Source: Actinopolyspora xinjiangensis (GTDB lineage Bacteria > Actinomycetota > Actinomycetes > Mycobacteriales > Pseudonocardiaceae). Taken from it: 64,000 bases of DNA. The stretch lies in contig NZ_FNJR01000004.1 of the NCBI RefSeq assembly GCF_900104475.1, forward strand, positions 62,001-126,000, read 5' to 3'. Shown here piece by piece: positions 7,870 through 15,846 of this stretch. The position numbers were made by a program, and so were the translations under genes. The stretch's first letter is position 1. Each line of letters starts with the position of its first letter. The notes below the pieces were generated by a model. That model ran no database searches, was not told where the DNA came from, and worked only from the letters and a program-made list of their open reading frames with translations.

Positions 7870-8820
7870 TCAGCCGAGGGTGTAGCCCTGCTGCTTCAAC
7901 CACGGAATCGGATTGATCTCCTGGGCGCCGGGGCCCACCCGGGTCTCGAAGTGCAGGTGCGGACCGGTGGACTGGCCGCGGCTGCCCACCGTGGCGATCT
8001 GCTGGCCCGCCTCGACACGCTGGCCGACACTGACCTGCGAGCTGTGGATGTGTCCGTAGACGGTCACCTTGCCGTCGTCGTGCTGGACACGAACCCAGAG
8101 TCCGAAACCGCTGGCGGGACCGGAGCTGATGACGGTACCGCCCTGCGGCGCGTAGATCGGGGTTCCGGTGTCGGCACCGATGTCGATGCCGGCGTGGGCG
8201 CCACCCCGGCTGTGGTAACCCGAGGTCAGAAAGCCGCTCCGCACCAGCTTCTTCGGGGTGGCGGACTCCTCGGCCTTCTTCGGGGCGGCCGCCTTGGCCC
8301 GCGGCTGCTTGTCGCTGTTCCCGGAATTCTCGGACTCGTTCCGCTCGGCGGCCTCGCGAGCGAACTCCTTCTTCTTCGCCGCCTGCTCCCGCACGGCCTC
8401 GCGCTGCTCGGCCTCGCGTTCAGCCTTGGCCTTCTCCTCTTCGGCCTTCTCGCGCTGTTTCTGGACCTCCGCGCTCTTGTCCAGGTTCTCGCGCTCCGAG
8501 CCGTCGTCCTTCGAGTCGCCGCCACGCAACTGGACCGAGCCGGGGGACTCGGGAGTTCCGTTCACAGCGGCGCTCAGGGGGCTCTGTTCGGCCACCGGGG
8601 CCACATCACGACTCTGCGACTCCGAACCGTCCCCGTTCGTCGCGGCGACGAAGGGAGAGCCCACGGCTACGAACGCGCCGGCGGCGACCACACCGGCCAG
8701 CACCTTGTTACGGACCGGGGTCCGCGAGCCACGGGAAAAGGAATTGCGCAGTGATTCAGGCAGATAGGACTTGAGGGTGGAGTTGTCGCGACGGCCACTC
8801 TCGTCGTTCTTCTCAGCCAT
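7870..8820 (-). CDS. M23 (LytM-type) peptidoglycan endopeptidase, membrane-anchored or secreted
   Basis: Zinc metallopeptidase that cuts peptidoglycan cross-bridges. 316 aa: cytosolic polar N-terminus of about 35 residues, one hydrophobic segment (VLAGVVAAGAFVAVGSPFVAA), a long charged Glu/Lys/Ala-rich coiled coil at about 105-175, a basic linker, then the M23 domain with GGAHAGIDIGA (His/Asp zinc ligands) and GPHLHFE (second zinc motif). The start is the ATG behind GGAAAGG; an earlier in-frame codon lacks a site. The coiled coil may be a regulatory or cell-division-type spacer, as in EnvC/NlpD-like proteins. Its upstream region is unusually long and AT-rich. Confidence 0.92.
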   Translation of the reverse strand: MAEKNDESGRRDNSTLKSYLPESLRNSFSRGSRTPVRNKVLAGVVAAGAFVAVGSPFVAATNGDGSESQSRDVAPVAEQSPLSAAVNGTPESPGSVQLRGGDSKDDGSERENLDKSAEVQKQREKAEEEKAKAEREAEQREAVREQAAKKKEFAREAAERNESENSGNSDKQPRAKAAAPKKAEESATPKKLVRSGFLTSGYHSRGGAHAGIDIGADTGTPIYAPQGGTVISSGPASGFGLWVRVQHDDGKVTVYGHIHSSQVSVGQRVEAGQQIATVGSRGQSTGPHLHFETRVGPGAQEINPIPWLKQQGYTLG

Positions 8821-8997
8821 GCTCGCCTTTCCGTCTCGGGGAGGTCCGGCCACTGCCCGTCGGGGGTCGGGCTTACTCGTCGGGGGGTCGAGTTCGTCGT
8901 GACCGAACCGTGACGTACCTGGTGCAACGTAGCTTTATGTATCCGAAGCATCAAGCGTTCACCCTTTAGAAGCAGCCAATAAGCACATAATCGAAGA

Positions 8998-9029
8998 GAT
9001 CAAACACGTTACGTGTTCAATATTTGATC
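8998..9029. repeat. Nested inverted repeat
   Basis: GATCAAA (8998-9004) and TTTGATC (9023-9029) flank an inner perfect palindrome AACACG-tta-CGTGTT (9003-9017). It lies about 180 nt upstream of the M23 peptidase start on the leftward strand. Possible operator or hairpin. Confidence 0.5.
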
Positions 9030-9183
9030 ACTGTTCGATAACGACTCAACCAAACGGCTACTTGGCTCCCCACTGCCTCCCATCGGAGCGACCGCCGGAG
9101 CAGCCCCCGAGGAAACGTCGGAAAGCCTCGAACATCATTTTCTTCGATTCCGCTGGTCAAAACGAAGCGGGCAAGCGAACGGA

Positions 9184-9300
9184 GATCAGTTTTCACCACG
9201 AAGGAAAGATCGAATACACAAGAAGAATGATCTGGGAAAGATCACGAAAACCGCTGATGTAGCTCGGTCGGCCTTTGATCGAATTCGACCGAAAAAGATC
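9184..9300. repeat. Cluster of GATC-centred short repeats
   Basis: GATC occurs at 9184, 9208, 9229, 9240, 9277 and 9297 (six times in 117 nt), besides 8998 and 9026. Three share AAAGATC, and 9274-9280 and 9023-9029 carry the inverted form TTTGATC. At random about one GATC per 256 nt is expected. May be a protein-binding array. Confidence 0.4.
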
Positions 9301-9549
9301 ATCCGCACGACGCGGGCCTTTCACGGTGACCTCCGACACGCCGTCGCGATGCCATTCAAGAATGGCTACCAGTAACGACTGAGAAGACCCATCCGAACAC
9401 GATGCGCGTCACATCCCGCTGCTCCTCCCCGACCGCGCGGAACACCTCCGGAAGGCACTCTTCGGAGTGAGGTAGCGATCCGGGCGTTGCGTACTCGTCT
9501 CCGGTCCTCAAACCTGGTCGAGGGATAGTCACTGCCGTGGGAGGGTGCC

Positions 9550-10023
9550 GTGCCAGAGGACGACCACACCCGACAGCTCGGCGGTCGGGGCGAGAACGGT
9601 CGCAACGAGCTCAACACGCGGCAACTGTGGACCGGCGGAGCCGCTACCGCGCTGGTCTCGGCGCTCATAGCGCTCGTGGGAGTGGTGATCCTGCGGGGCG
9701 TGCTACGGATTCCCGTGCTGGGCCCCTCCCGTTACGGGACACTCGGTGACGTCAGCACGGTTCGGTTGTGTCTGTTCGCCGCGCTCGCGGCGCTGCTGGC
9801 CACGGCTCTGCTACACCTGCTGCTGGTGAGCACACCACGACCGGTCACCTTCTTCGGCTGGATAGTCGCGCTGGCCACCGTCGCCGTGGCGGTACGCCCC
9901 TTCACCACGACGGCCTCGCTGGAAACGCAGCTCGCCAGCTGCGCGCTGAACGCGTTGATCGGCCTGGCGATCGGGACCCTGACGGCCGGAGTGGCGGCCA
10001 GCGCCACCCGATCCCGCCGGTAG
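9550..10023 (+). CDS. Small four-helix membrane protein (DUF6069-like)
   Basis: 157 aa. A polar N-terminus of about 28 residues precedes four hydrophobic segments: ALVSALIALVGVVILRGV, VRLCLFAALAALLATALLHLLL, FFGWIVALATVAVAV, and NALIGLAIGTLTAGVAASA. The layout, with the segment RIPVLGP after helix 1, resembles the actinobacterial DUF6069 family, whose function is unknown. GTG start behind GGGAGGG. It stands alone between the long non-coding stretch and the convergent sugar-nucleotide gene. Confidence 0.75.
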   Translation: MPEDDHTRQLGGRGENGRNELNTRQLWTGGAATALVSALIALVGVVILRGVLRIPVLGPSRYGTLGDVSTVRLCLFAALAALLATALLHLLLVSTPRPVTFFGWIVALATVAVAVRPFTTTASLETQLASCALNALIGLAIGTLTAGVAASATRSRR

Positions 10024-10398
10024 GAGCTCGTCTCCCCATGACAGTGCGCCGGGAACCCCGTAAACGGAGCGCGGCCGCCACCCCGCCGCCAGGACGGACG
10101 AGGAAACACCATCCCGGTTCGACACGGCCGGCGGGAGGCGGCCGGCGGGAGGCAGGAGAACTCGGGGACACCGCCGAGCGGGCCCGGAACGGGCCGTCAA
10201 CTCAGCCCGCCTCTCGCGAAGCCGCCCGGGATCGACCGCCAGGGCCCACACCCCGGCCCGCTCCGGCAACCGGGGCAGCCCCGCTCGGGCATCCGTGGAA
10301 CGGACTCCGAACAGGCGGGCCCGACCGCTCGGCCGAACCGGGGAACGGATCGGTGGCGGACGGCCGAACCCGCTGCCGGATCACCCGGGGGGCACTGC
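10024..10398. other. Non-coding gap with a small tandem repeat
   Basis: 375 nt between convergent genes. A frame starting at 10038 is open but Pro/Arg/Gly-rich, has no ribosome site and runs into the opposite gene, so I do not call it. At 10126-10153 a 14-nt unit GGCCGGCGGGAGGC is repeated twice in perfect tandem. Nothing else seen. Confidence 0.4.
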
Positions 10399-11568
10399 TC
10401 AGCCCTGCGAGCGGAGCGGGCTGGAGGCCGTACGCCACTCCACAGTGGGACGCATCGCGGCCAGGTCTACCCGATCCTTGAACTGCTCGGCGACACCGAA
10501 CAACGAGTTGATCAGGGTGTTGGACAGCAGGTGGGGATCCAGTCCCAGTTCCACGAGCCCCGTGTGCACCACGTTGTAGTAGTGGTGGTCCTGCTCCACA
10601 CGCGGGTTGTCGAGGTACTCCACCTCGACGGTGCCGTGGTAGTTGTTGGCGACCGTCTTGGCGATCTCCTCGACCGAGAAGCTCTCCGTCATCTGGTTGA
10701 AGACACGGAACTCGCCCTTGTCCGCGGGGTTCTCCGAGGCGAGACGGATGCACTCCACGGTGTCCCTGATGTCGATGACACCACGGGTCTGGCTGCCGGT
10801 GCCGTAGACCGTCAGGGGGTGACCGAGCACGGCCTGGATCACGAAGCGGTTGAGCACCGTGCCGAAGATGGCGTCGTAGTCGAAGCGAGTGGCCAGCCGC
10901 GGGTCACGCACGGTCTGCGGCGTCTCCTGGCCGTACACGACACCCTGGTTGAGGTCGGTGGCGCGCAGGCCCCAGATACGACAGGCGAACTCGATGTTGT
11001 GGCTGTCGTGCACCTTGCTGAGGTGGTAGAAGGAGCCGGGCTTCTTCGGGTAGAGCATGCGGTCGGTACGACCCTTGTGGGTGACCTCCAGCCACCCCTC
11101 TTCGATGTCGATGTTGGGAGTGCCGTACTCACCCATGGTCCCGAGCTTGACCAGGTGGATCTCCGGGTCGACCTCCTGGATCGCGAACAGCACGTTGAGG
11201 TTGCCGACCACGTTGTTCTGCTGCGTGTAGACCGCGTGCTTGCGGTCGATCATCGAGTAGGGGGCGGCTCGCTGTTCGGCGAAGTGCACGATGGTGTCCG
11301 GGCGGAAGTCCCGGATCATCTCGACGGTGAACTCGGCGTCGACGAGGTCGCCGTAGTACGCCTTGATGTCCTGGCCGGAAACCTCCCGCCAGGCATCGAC
11401 CCGAACCTGCAGCGGTTCCATCGGAACCAGGCTGCGCACGCCCATCTCGTGGTCGTAGGCCCTACGGGCGAAGTTGTCTGCCACGGCCACGTCGTGACCG
11501 CAGTCGGAAAGATGCAAAGCGGTCGGCCAACCAAGATAGCCGTCCCCACCCAGGACGAGGATTCGCAC
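10399..11568 (-). CDS. sqdB: UDP-sulfoquinovose synthase (SQD1/SqdB family)
   Basis: NAD-dependent SDR-type enzyme that turns UDP-glucose plus sulfite into UDP-sulfoquinovose. 389 aa, the family length. The Rossmann motif is GGDGYLG (residues 7-13). Family-specific segments are easy to see: EQRAAPYSMIDR, LVKLGTMGEYGTPNIDIEEG with the catalytic Thr, FYHLSKVHDSHN with the Tyr-x3-Lys pair, RATDLNQGVVYG, and PLTVYGTGSQTRG. These match plant SQD1 nearly residue for residue. GTG start with GAGGAG 9 nt upstream. No SqdX/SQD2 glycosyltransferase is next to it; instead it neighbours polyprenyl-type glycosylation genes, so the sulfosugar may go to a surface glycan or lipid rather than classic SQDG. Confidence 0.93.
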   Translation of the reverse strand: MRILVLGGDGYLGWPTALHLSDCGHDVAVADNFARRAYDHEMGVRSLVPMEPLQVRVDAWREVSGQDIKAYYGDLVDAEFTVEMIRDFRPDTIVHFAEQRAAPYSMIDRKHAVYTQQNNVVGNLNVLFAIQEVDPEIHLVKLGTMGEYGTPNIDIEEGWLEVTHKGRTDRMLYPKKPGSFYHLSKVHDSHNIEFACRIWGLRATDLNQGVVYGQETPQTVRDPRLATRFDYDAIFGTVLNRFVIQAVLGHPLTVYGTGSQTRGVIDIRDTVECIRLASENPADKGEFRVFNQMTESFSVEEIAKTVANNYHGTVEVEYLDNPRVEQDHHYYNVVHTGLVELGLDPHLLSNTLINSLFGVAEQFKDRVDLAAMRPTVEWRTASSPLRSQG

Positions 11569-11783
11569 GCCTTCTTCTCCTCTACACAAATGTCGGCACC
11601 CAGCGGCGTCCGTTCACGACGAGCCCCTGGCTGCCACCTGTCAGGTTCGTTCCGCGACACCCGCACCTTGTGGGTATCCACAGAATGTAATTCATCGAAC
11701 ACGACATGTGCGACTCAAGCCCTCCCCACACTATCGTGTTCAATGTGAAAGGCTAACTGCTGCGCTGCAACAGCCAACCCCAC

Positions 11784-11849
11784 CTCCACGAACGATATGT
11801 TCTCATCCGGCGGGCGGATGACGGAGCGGTTTCCGTACAGTTCGTGGAG
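11784..11849 (+). ncRNA. Possible three-way-junction leader RNA before gtrA
   Basis: A 10-bp perfect stem CTCCACGAAC / GTTCGTGGAG (11784-11793 with 11840-11849) encloses two hairpins: CATCCG-gcggg-CGGATG (11804-11820) and ACGGA-gcggtt-TCCGT (11821-11836). It ends 41 nt before the GTG of the GtrA gene. The rest of the 322-nt gap (11569-11890) also has an 8-bp inverted repeat GAACACGA...TCGTGTTC at 11697-11741. Transcription through the element is assumed, not shown. Confidence 0.35.
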
Positions 11850-11890
11850 CTCGTTTCTGCACTCACTCTTCCAACGGAGGGAAGCGAACC

Positions 11891-12367
11891 GTGTCCGCCA
11901 CCCCGGAGCCGCCTTCCGAGCGCCGTGGTACCAGCCGGTACTGGAGACTGCTGCGCGGTTTCGCCGCTGTCTCGGCGTTGGCGACCGCGAGCAGTCAGCT
12001 CGTGTTCGTGGTGTCCTACTGGATCAGCTCGGCCTCGACGCTGGCCACCGTGCTGGGGTGGTTGGCCGGCGCCGTCCCCAACTTCTTCCTCAACCGCAGG
12101 AACTGGGGAAGCACTGGACGCCACCAGCTGCGCGGCGAACTGACACGATTCGCGGTGGTGTCGGTGACGACCTTCCTTCTCGCGGCGATCGCCACCAATT
12201 ACACCGAGGAACTCGCCCACAGCCTCTTCGCCGATTCCGAGGTCCGGAGAGTGATCCTGGTCTGGGGTTCCTACCTCGGCACCTACCTGCTGATGTTCGT
12301 GCTCAAGTTCTTCCTGATGGACCGCTTGGTCTTCGCTACTCCCCGGCGGCACGAGCAGGTTCGCTGA
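11891..12367 (+). CDS. GtrA-like membrane protein
   Basis: 158 aa with four transmembrane helices, the GtrA/PF04138 arrangement; the conserved segment WLAGAVPNFFLNRRNWG after helix 2 (Asn-Phe-x-Leu-Asn-Arg) is the family hallmark. GtrA proteins are thought to assist flipping of polyprenyl-phosphate sugars across the membrane, and in actinobacteria they serve cell-wall arabinan or surface glycan synthesis. GTG start with GGAGG 10 nt upstream. Its 3' end overlaps the convergent GT2 gene by 32 nt. The pairing with a DPM-type GT2 is classic for Gtr-like glycan modification. Confidence 0.9.
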   Translation: MSATPEPPSERRGTSRYWRLLRGFAAVSALATASSQLVFVVSYWISSASTLATVLGWLAGAVPNFFLNRRNWGSTGRHQLRGELTRFAVVSVTTFLLAAIATNYTEELAHSLFADSEVRRVILVWGSYLGTYLLMFVLKFFLMDRLVFATPRRHEQVR

Positions 12368-13193
12368 CCTGCTCGTCCGCCGTGGAGGACCCGCTCGCCC
12401 CAGCCAGCCGTTGGGCACGCCGCTCGCGCAGCCAGGTCCCGAGCACCACCCTGCTGTAGCGGTAGCCGTAGAGCACGTTGTTGCCCTTCTTGCTGACCCC
12501 CGCCACACGTTGACGCATGGTCATGGCCCGCTCGCGAACACGGTAGCCACGCGCCAACACACCGACCAGCAGCTCGGAGGACTGGTACTGCTGCTGCTCC
12601 AGCCGAACCGAGTTCGCGACCTCGACCCGCATGGCGCGGAAGCCGAAAGAGGTGTCGGTAATGCGCTGGCCGGTCATCACGCTGACCAGCCAGGCGAACA
12701 CGTAGGTACCGACCCGGCGCAGCAGCTGGGGGTTCTCGCTGCTACCCAACCTGCGCGACCCGGTGACGAAGTCGGCCTCGTCGTCGAGGAGCGGACGCAA
12801 TAACCGGGGAAGCTCGTCGATCTCGTACTGTCCGTCCGCGTCGGTGGTGACCACGTAACGCGCACCACGCTCGGCCGCCAACCGGTACCCGAGCCGCAGC
12901 GCCGCCCCTTGACCGCGGTTGGTCGGGGCCACACAGGTGTAGGCGCCGTACCGAACGGCGACGTCGGCCGTGTCGTCGGAGGCACCGTCGACGACCACCA
13001 GGGTGTCCACGTTCAGCTCGCAGCTCGTGCTCGGTATCCCCTCGAGCACCGCGGGGATCGCGTCCCTCTCGTTGTAGGCGGCGATCAGCACCACCACCGG
13101 GGCGAACCGGTGATCACCGTAACGCGCGGCGTAGTCGGCCAGGGCGGCTTCATCGACCTCATCGGGAAAGGTCGTCGGCATCTCATGCTCCAT
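12336..13193 (-). CDS. Family 2 glycosyltransferase, polyprenyl-phosphate sugar synthase type
   Basis: 285-aa cytosolic or peripheral enzyme that transfers a sugar from a nucleotide donor, probably to polyprenyl phosphate. The GT-A fold shows VVVLIAAYNERDAI, VVVDGASDDTADVA (donor-binding DGxSDD), NRGQGAALRLG, and TTDADGQY (metal-binding DxD), followed by the acceptor-side segment SFGFRAMR. It lacks added transmembrane helices at the C-terminus, like the DPM1-only form, and GtrA next door may supply the membrane part. ATG at 13193; a second ATG four codons in is equally possible. Its sugar could be the sulfoquinovose made by the neighbouring gene, but that is inference. Confidence 0.9.
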   Translation of the reverse strand: MEHEMPTTFPDEVDEAALADYAARYGDHRFAPVVVLIAAYNERDAIPAVLEGIPSTSCELNVDTLVVVDGASDDTADVAVRYGAYTCVAPTNRGQGAALRLGYRLAAERGARYVVTTDADGQYEIDELPRLLRPLLDDEADFVTGSRRLGSSENPQLLRRVGTYVFAWLVSVMTGQRITDTSFGFRAMRVEVANSVRLEQQQYQSSELLVGVLARGYRVRERAMTMRQRVAGVSKKGNNVLYGYRYSRVVLGTWLRERRAQRLAGASGSSTADEQVSEPARAAGE

Positions 13194-13210
13194 TCGTGCC
13201 GTGATCTCGG

Positions 13211-14644
13211 CTACCGGTTCGTCGTGGAATCCGTCGTATCAGGTCGGCGGCCGGTGATGGCCGTGATCCCCATCGCACCCGCCAGCGGCAGCAGGACCAG
13301 CGCGGGCAGTTGATAGCGCCAGGAGAACTCCATCGCGGCCGCGGTGAACAGCACCGCGGTCCCCACCCCGCCGGAAAGCAGGCAGACGGCCCGGAGTCCA
13401 CTCCGACGAGCTCGTCCCACCCCCAGCATCGCCGCGACGGTGAGGACCAGGGCCAACCCCAACACGGTGCCCGGAGTGTAACCTCCCCCCAACTGGTACG
13501 CGCGAAGGAAACCCGCCGCACGCTCGTTGGTGGAGTAGCCCCCGTCGTCGTAGTACTCCAACCAGTCCAGTGTGATCCACTCCGGAGTGTAGAGCGGGTA
13601 CTCGGTCTGGAACTGCCACCGAGCCAGCGGGACGTCACCCGGTGAACGGGTGCGCATCGGGGCGAATCCCTTCATGAAGTCCCGGACGACACCGCCGAAG
13701 ACCTCCACGGGCTGGTTGCGCAGCACGTTGAAGGCCAGGGAATGCTGCGCCTCGGAATAGCTGACCCCCTCCGGGAGGGCGTCGGTGTCGATCTCGGGCC
13801 GGAACCAGTGGATGTAGTGGTCGATGCCCTTGCGTTTTCGCTCGGCCACTGGCTCCGGGGGGCAGACGACCCGCTGGGCCGGTGTCAGTTCGAGCCGTTC
13901 GCAGTCGGCGACCATCGCGGTGCGCCCGAATACCACGCTGCCGGTCGCTCCGCCGAGCGCGGGCTTGCCGGTCCAGTACATGTGATATCCAGCATAGCTG
14001 GAAAGCATGAACACGAACCCGGCCACCAGTGCCGTCGCCGATCTCAGTCGCCGCTTCCAACCGTCCCTGGGACGCAGCCCGGCAGCCAGCAGCACGAAGA
14101 CGGCCGCGGGCACCACCAGGGTGAGTCCGACCAGCCGCACCAGCACCGAGGTGCCCAGCACCAGTCCCCCCAGCAGGGCCACGCCGGGTCCGGGGGTCCC
14201 CCACCAGGTCAGCAGGATGATCGCGAGCAGCAGCAGTACCTGGAACAGCAGGTCGGACATGATCAGGTGCTCGATCTGGAGCTGGTAGGCGTCCAGCAGC
14301 ACCGGTGCCACCGCGAGCGCGGCCAACCACCGCCGACATCCGTAGCGCAGCAGCAGGGAGTAGCTGGCCAGAGCCAGCCCCAGTCCCAGCAGGTGCTGCA
14401 CTATCGCGACGAGCCCCAGGTCACCGACCAGCAGGACCGGTCCGAGCAGCAGCACCTCGTAGCCGATCGGATTGATGTTGCCGGGGAAGAACACCCCGAG
14501 ATCCCGCAGGTAGCGGAAGGAGTCGATGTACAGCAGCGCCGGCTGGTAGGCGATCTCCACCACGAGCCGCAGCAGCACACCCGCCAGTAGGAACAGCACC
14601 AGCAGCCAGTGCTGCCGGACCGCGCGCGACAGTCGAGCGGTCAT
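13211..14644 (-). CDS. Multi-pass membrane protein, GT-C glycosyltransferase-like
   Basis: 477 aa with about 10-11 hydrophobic helices. After helix 1 comes an extracytoplasmic loop with YIDSFRYLRDLGVFFPG; GT-C transferases carry an acidic catalytic motif in this first loop, and D-S-F-R may fill that role. A second large outer loop (about 245-385) holds Cys, Trp and Tyr residues. I read it as a polyprenyl-phosphate-dependent sugar transferase acting on the outer face, but no family signature is decisive. The ATG is fused to the epimerase stop (ATGA overlap), so they are co-translated. The GT2 gene follows after 17 nt. Confidence 0.7.
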   Translation of the reverse strand: MTARLSRAVRQHWLLVLFLLAGVLLRLVVEIAYQPALLYIDSFRYLRDLGVFFPGNINPIGYEVLLLGPVLLVGDLGLVAIVQHLLGLGLALASYSLLLRYGCRRWLAALAVAPVLLDAYQLQIEHLIMSDLLFQVLLLLAIILLTWWGTPGPGVALLGGLVLGTSVLVRLVGLTLVVPAAVFVLLAAGLRPRDGWKRRLRSATALVAGFVFMLSSYAGYHMYWTGKPALGGATGSVVFGRTAMVADCERLELTPAQRVVCPPEPVAERKRKGIDHYIHWFRPEIDTDALPEGVSYSEAQHSLAFNVLRNQPVEVFGGVVRDFMKGFAPMRTRSPGDVPLARWQFQTEYPLYTPEWITLDWLEYYDDGGYSTNERAAGFLRAYQLGGGYTPGTVLGLALVLTVAAMLGVGRARRSGLRAVCLLSGGVGTAVLFTAAAMEFSWRYQLPALVLLPLAGAMGITAITGRRPDTTDSTTNR

Positions 14645-15654
14645 GGGGCCACGGACATCCCACTGTCGGCGGCGCGGAAGTCGTCCCACACCGTGCGCAG
14701 CCCCTCGGTCAACCGCACGTTGGGCGTGTAGCCCAGCTCGCGCCTGGCCTTCTCGATCTCGACGATCACAGCGGGCATCTCACCGTTCTTGGCGGACACG
14801 TGCGTTACCGGCAGCTCCCTGCCCGTGGCGGCACGGACCGACTCGATGAGTTCCATGACCGAGATGGAGCTGCCGGAACCGATCACCGCGGTTCCGCTGT
14901 ACTGCTTGTCCCAGGAGGCCATGACGGCCTGCACCACGTCGTCGATGTGCACGAAGTCGCGGCTCTGTGAACCGTCGCCGTAGACCTCCACCCCTTCACC
15001 GGCCAGCGCGGCGCGCATGAGCCGGGGGACGAAGCTGTCCTTGTGCCCCATGCCGGGACCGTAGATGTTGGTGAAGCGCAACGCCGTGGTCGCGATCCCG
15101 TAAGCACCGCTGTAGCCCGACAGCAGCATCTCGCAGGCCGCCTTGGTCGAGCCGTACGGCGTCAACGGGTGCAGCGGCAACCGCTCCGAGATGGTCCCGT
15201 AACCGATGTCACCGACCACAGCGTTGGTGGAGGCCAGCACGAAGCGCCCGACGCCACGCTGCCGGGCCAACTCGAGCAGCCCCTGTGTGACCTCCACGTT
15301 GTTGGCGAAGGTCTCCACCGGCTTGTCCACGGAACGCAGCACCGAGGTGATGGCGGCCAGATGAATGATCCCGGCTGTGTTCTCCGGGACACCCGCCTCC
15401 CGTACCTCAGGGTCGGTCAGATCACCGGCCACGTGTGTGACCAGGTGGCGATACTGCTCGGGCACCTCGGGAGCCACTCGGTCGACGACCGTCACCGGGT
15501 TGCCGCGCTGCGCGAACGACCGGACCACGGCTCTTCCCACGAACCCCGATCCTCCGGTGACGACGACGCGCTCGGCGCCGACTTCGGAACCTGCTGAATC
15601 TGTTGCGGACTGCACGAAGCTGCTTGGCACGCGTACGACTCTAACCGTTGGCAC
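14641..15654 (-). CDS. NAD-dependent sugar-nucleotide epimerase/dehydratase
   Basis: SDR-extended enzyme of the UDP-glucose/galactose 4-epimerase group, about 320-337 aa. Rossmann motif TGGSGFVG, catalytic Ser/Thr in LASTNAVVG, and YGSTKAACE carrying the Tyr-x3-Lys pair; RFTNIYGPGM and DGSQSRDFVHIDDV are the usual substrate-side motifs. The start is uncertain: GTG at 15654 and several later GTGs are possible, none with a good ribosome site, so the message may be leaderless. First gene of the three-gene leftward unit epimerase-membrane protein-GT2. Confidence 0.88.
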   Translation of the reverse strand: MPTVRVVRVPSSFVQSATDSAGSEVGAERVVVTGGSGFVGRAVVRSFAQRGNPVTVVDRVAPEVPEQYRHLVTHVAGDLTDPEVREAGVPENTAGIIHLAAITSVLRSVDKPVETFANNVEVTQGLLELARQRGVGRFVLASTNAVVGDIGYGTISERLPLHPLTPYGSTKAACEMLLSGYSGAYGIATTALRFTNIYGPGMGHKDSFVPRLMRAALAGEGVEVYGDGSQSRDFVHIDDVVQAVMASWDKQYSGTAVIGSGSSISVMELIESVRAATGRELPVTHVSAKNGEMPAVIVEIEKARRELGYTPNVRLTEGLRTVWDDFRAADSGMSVAP

Positions 15655-15846
15655 ATTCGCCGTGCGTCAGCCCGTCCACAACATATCGCGGCCCCATTTC
15701 CACTGCGCAACGAGAATGACGAGGACCACTGTCAGCCACGGCGAAACCGATCCCCCACCCGGACCGGCTGAGCTCCCGAAGGAGCGGACGAGGGGAATCG
15801 AACGGGAAACCGGCGAGCCGAACGGCGACGCGGGGCGGATGCGGGC

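Larger units (their letters stand above)
8821..9549. other. Long AT-richer non-coding region
   Basis: 729 nt with no convincing gene. From about 8930 to 9300 base composition drops well below that of the neighbours, and short frames here have no ribosome site and no conserved look. It contains a nested inverted repeat (8998-9029) and a cluster of GATC-centred repeats (9184-9300), listed separately. It must hold the M23 gene promoter on the left; an untranslated RNA or regulator-binding array is possible. Confidence 0.4.

Noticed and set aside
8821-9000. Possible c-di-AMP (ydaO) riboswitch before the M23 peptidase
   Set aside because: These riboswitches often precede wall hydrolases in actinobacteria, but the conserved segments (GGGGGACCC-like and the 3' CCCG...CUAACC block) are not found.
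9017-9262. Short open frames of 60-66 codons on both strands in the AT-rich gap
   Set aside because: No ribosome site, no recognisable or conserved-looking product, and TTG or internal starts only.
10038-10481. Open frame after the DUF6069-like gene
   Set aside because: Pro/Arg/Gly-rich composition, no ribosome site, and its end overlaps the sqdB coding sequence.
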